Source of the DNA: Conexibacter arvalis
Lineage (GTDB): Bacteria > Actinomycetota > Thermoleophilia > Solirubrobacterales > Solirubrobacteraceae
Assembly: GCF_014199525.1 (NCBI RefSeq)
Contig: NZ_JACHNU010000003.1
Location: 124,001-188,000, forward strand
DNA: 64,000 bases
Direction: 5' to 3'
This document shows, in pieces, positions 62,191-64,000 of this stretch; within the stretch, counting starts at the first letter, position 1, and every line of letters begins with the position of its first letter. The notes beneath the pieces are model-generated. The model ran no database searches. It saw only the letters and a list, made by a program, of their open reading frames with translations, and was not told where the DNA came from. Both the position numbers and the translations under genes were made by a program.

Positions 62191-63410
62191 TCCCGAGCAT
62201 CCCTCAGAAGGGTCTCGCGGAGGCGCTCGAAGGTTGGTCGAGCAAGGGCGAGCTGTGGCAGACCCTCGCCGCTATCCCTTCCGAACGTGATTGGAGCTGG
62301 CGCGACTCGGAACGCCGCGCGATGCGAGTGCTGCTCGCGGAGCTCGCAGATCTGATCGAGGATTGGCCGACGCTGGAGCTCGAGTGGATCGAAGCCCTGC
62401 CGGCGGTCAGCCACCGAGTGCGCGAAGTCAGCCCCGTGCCGGGATCTGGTGTCAGTTGGGCCGCCACGCGATTGCGCGGGTGGCCGCCCTCGGAGTTCGT
62501 CAGCCGTCCCAAGGCCCGTGTCGCCGACCAGTTGCTCGTCGCGTCGCTGCGATGGACGATCGAGCGCCTTGCCCTCGTGCGGATCTCCGCCGAGCAGGCT
62601 GCGCCCGACGTCTCTGCCCCGATCCGTGCGCAGCTCGACACCGCTGAAAGGCTGCTGGACGTCGAACCCGTCGCGAGCGCGCCGGCCATCGCGCCCAGCG
62701 AAGTCGATCTCACCGCGATCGCCGCGGAGGGCCGACCATGGGCTCAGCTGTCGCCGGTAACGGCGGCGTTGCTGGCACTCGAGGAGGCGACCGTACTGGA
62801 CTTGGCTCGCCGCCTCGTCGCGCCCACCGAAGAGCGGTGGCGTCTCTTCCACCTCGGCGTCTTCGGCGAGGTCCTCCGTGCGCTCCGCGATCGCGGTCAT
62901 GTTTATCGGTCGCTGCGGCCGTTGTCGGCAACGTCGTCCGGTCCCGCGTTCGAAGTCGTCGACACGGCAGGGCAGAGCTGGGATCTGTGGTTCGAGGCGG
63001 CGGGCGCGTGGAAGTACCACGGCGTGTGTGACCCGTATGCCGACGCTGTCGCAGGCGTCCCGGGAGCCGGCTCGGCGCTCGGTTGTGACGTCGCGCTGAT
63101 GCGGTTCTCCGAGCGCGCGATGCTCCTCGATGCGAAGTACTCGGCGAATGCAGCAGTCGTCGGTCGAGACGGTTACCGAGCGGCGCTGGCTTACGCTGCG
63201 GAGGCGCGTTCGGGGTTGGCCGACGAGGTCGTGTCGGTCGCCGTGGGTCCTACCGAAGTGGTGCAGACGCCAGGCTGGACACTGACTGACGTCGGCCAGA
63301 TCGGCGTCATCGCGCCTGATCACCTCGGGCATGCGTTGGCGCGTCTGTTCGATCGACGCTCGAGCTCGCCTCGGGCACCGGGTTCTCTCCGAACGGACCG
63401 GGGCCGATGA
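62187..63410 (+). CDS. McrC-like nuclease
   Basis: 407 residues. The C-terminal PD-(D/E)XK core is clear: D301 in GCDVALM and D315-A-K317 in LLDAKYS. The N-terminal ~230 residues are helical and probably contact the ATPase. GTG start overlaps the McrB-like stop; ATGA links it to the Vsr gene. Family link to McrC is inference from gene order and the nuclease core. Confidence 0.7.
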   Translation: MIPSIPQKGLAEALEGWSSKGELWQTLAAIPSERDWSWRDSERRAMRVLLAELADLIEDWPTLELEWIEALPAVSHRVREVSPVPGSGVSWAATRLRGWPPSEFVSRPKARVADQLLVASLRWTIERLALVRISAEQAAPDVSAPIRAQLDTAERLLDVEPVASAPAIAPSEVDLTAIAAEGRPWAQLSPVTAALLALEEATVLDLARRLVAPTEERWRLFHLGVFGEVLRALRDRGHVYRSLRPLSATSSGPAFEVVDTAGQSWDLWFEAAGAWKYHGVCDPYADAVAGVPGAGSALGCDVALMRFSERAMLLDAKYSANAAVVGRDGYRAALAYAAEARSGLADEVVSVAVGPTEVVQTPGWTLTDVGQIGVIAPDHLGHALARLFDRRSSSPRAPGSLRTDRGR

Positions 63411-63838
63411 GCCCGCGGGCGGGGAAGGGTCCGATCCAGCCTGTGAGCGAGAGCGTGAGTCGGCGGTTCGCGCGGACTCGCGGGCGCGATACGAGACCGG
63501 AGATCGCACTCCGGAGGGAACTGCATCGGCGTGGGCTGCGCTATCGAGTCGACCGACCGCCACTTCCGAGACTTCGCCGACGCGCCGACGTGCTGTTTCC
63601 GCGTGCGCGTCTCGCAGTCTACGTGGACGGCTGTTTCTTCCACGGCTGTCCTCAGCATGCGACGTGGCCGAGACACAACGCACTGTTCTGGAGAGACAAG
63701 ATCGACACGAATCGAGCGCGGGACCGCGACACCGACCGCCGACTCGCCGAAGCAGGGTGGATCGTCGTCAGGGCATGGGAGCATGAGGATCCGGTCGAGG
63801 TCGCCGATCGGATCGAGCGGATCGTCCGGCCGGCTTAG
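63407..63838 (+). CDS. vsr: Vsr-type very-short-patch repair endonuclease
   Basis: 143 residues. Vsr landmarks: E32 in DTRPEIALRRELHRRGLRYR, D61 in RADVLFP, VDGCFFHGC with H79, then ALFWRDKIDTN and GWIVVRAWEHE. Vsr nicks T:G mismatches made by deamination of 5-methylcytosine and usually lies next to a Dcm-type methylase. No methylase is visible in the window. ATGA coupling to the McrC-like gene. Confidence 0.85.
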   Translation: MSPRAGKGPIQPVSESVSRRFARTRGRDTRPEIALRRELHRRGLRYRVDRPPLPRLRRRADVLFPRARLAVYVDGCFFHGCPQHATWPRHNALFWRDKIDTNRARDRDTDRRLAEAGWIVVRAWEHEDPVEVADRIERIVRPA

Positions 63839-63839
63839 T

Positions 63840-64000
63840 TCAGGCGATCGCGAGCTCGCCGTTCATCGCGTCCCGATGCTCGCGGACGGCCTCTCTAAAT
63901 CCCTCCGGAAATCTGAGCGTGCTCCGCTCCGTCCGCTCGTAGAATCCCGCTGTCGCGCGATACGTGAGTGGTCGCGTCGGATGCTGCAAGAAGGCGCCGA
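63840..64000 (-). CDS. Partial unidentified gene at the window edge
   Basis: The frame ending TGA at 63840-63842 reads as protein to the window end (PTRPLTYRATAGFYERTERS, RFPEGFREAVREHRDAMN). Converges with vsr. Could be the methylase or another island gene; the fragment is too short to identify. Confidence 0.5.
   Translation of the reverse strand, partial: GAFLQHPTRPLTYRATAGFYERTERSTLRFPEGFREAVREHRDAMNGELAIA

Overview
The window is 64 kb of very GC-rich DNA with tightly packed genes. Start/stop overlaps of the ATGA or GTGA type are frequent, and many transcripts look leaderless. F420-type oxidoreductase, two PAS-GGDEF-EAL proteins, MarR/TetR/LIV-ABC clusters and the codon usage point to an actinobacterium. 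A Thermoleophilia/Solirubrobacterales (Conexibacter-like) host is my best guess, from gene style only.

Layout. 1-4708: catabolic operon (IclR fragment, creatininase-type amidohydrolase, aldehyde dehydrogenase, class III aminotransferase), then an ASCH-like/winged-helix protein. 4750-6593: an AbiE-type toxin-antitoxin pair with an inverted-repeat operator. 6734-18881: a 12.1 kb integrated element bounded by 47-bp direct repeats, one inside an intact tRNA-Thr(GGT), the other a displaced tRNA 3' end. It carries a tyrosine integrase, small DNA-binding proteins, an orphan HK97-type prohead protease, a replication-type ATPase followed by a dense array of 12 identical 9-mers (probable iteron origin), a serine recombinase and a DUF4352-like lipoprotein. 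It has no terminase, portal, capsid, tail or conjugation gene, so it resembles a phage satellite rather than a prophage or conjugative element. 18958-46210: chromosomal backbone, with a PAS-GGDEF-EAL protein, MarR, universal stress protein, a nitrilase/M20 amidohydrolase/LIV-type ABC transporter cluster with a divergent XRE-cupin regulator, a MarR-controlled MFS pump, a two-component system, a guanidine-III riboswitch followed by a SugE/Gdx exporter, zwf, an LLM oxidoreductase and a branched-chain aminotransferase. 46211-47014: a small accessory patch of short peptides, hairpins and repeats. 47015-52563: MocR and TetR regulators, a second GGDEF-EAL protein, and a YtrA-type GntR regulator with a DUF1648 membrane protein. 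52595-58488: a complete seven-gene Mrp/Mnh Na+/H+ antiporter operon. 58630-59097: a YbaK-type deacylase. 59131 to the end: a defence island with two PD-(D/E)XK-like proteins on the minus strand, diverging from an McrB-like AAA ATPase, an McrC-like nuclease and a Vsr endonuclease, plus a partial gene at the edge.

The most interesting parts are the satellite-like element (att sites, repeated TGTCAC-type sites at both ends, iteron array, lone prohead protease) and the unusual McrBC-like/Vsr island. All function assignments come from reading motifs and gene order; no database search was possible.
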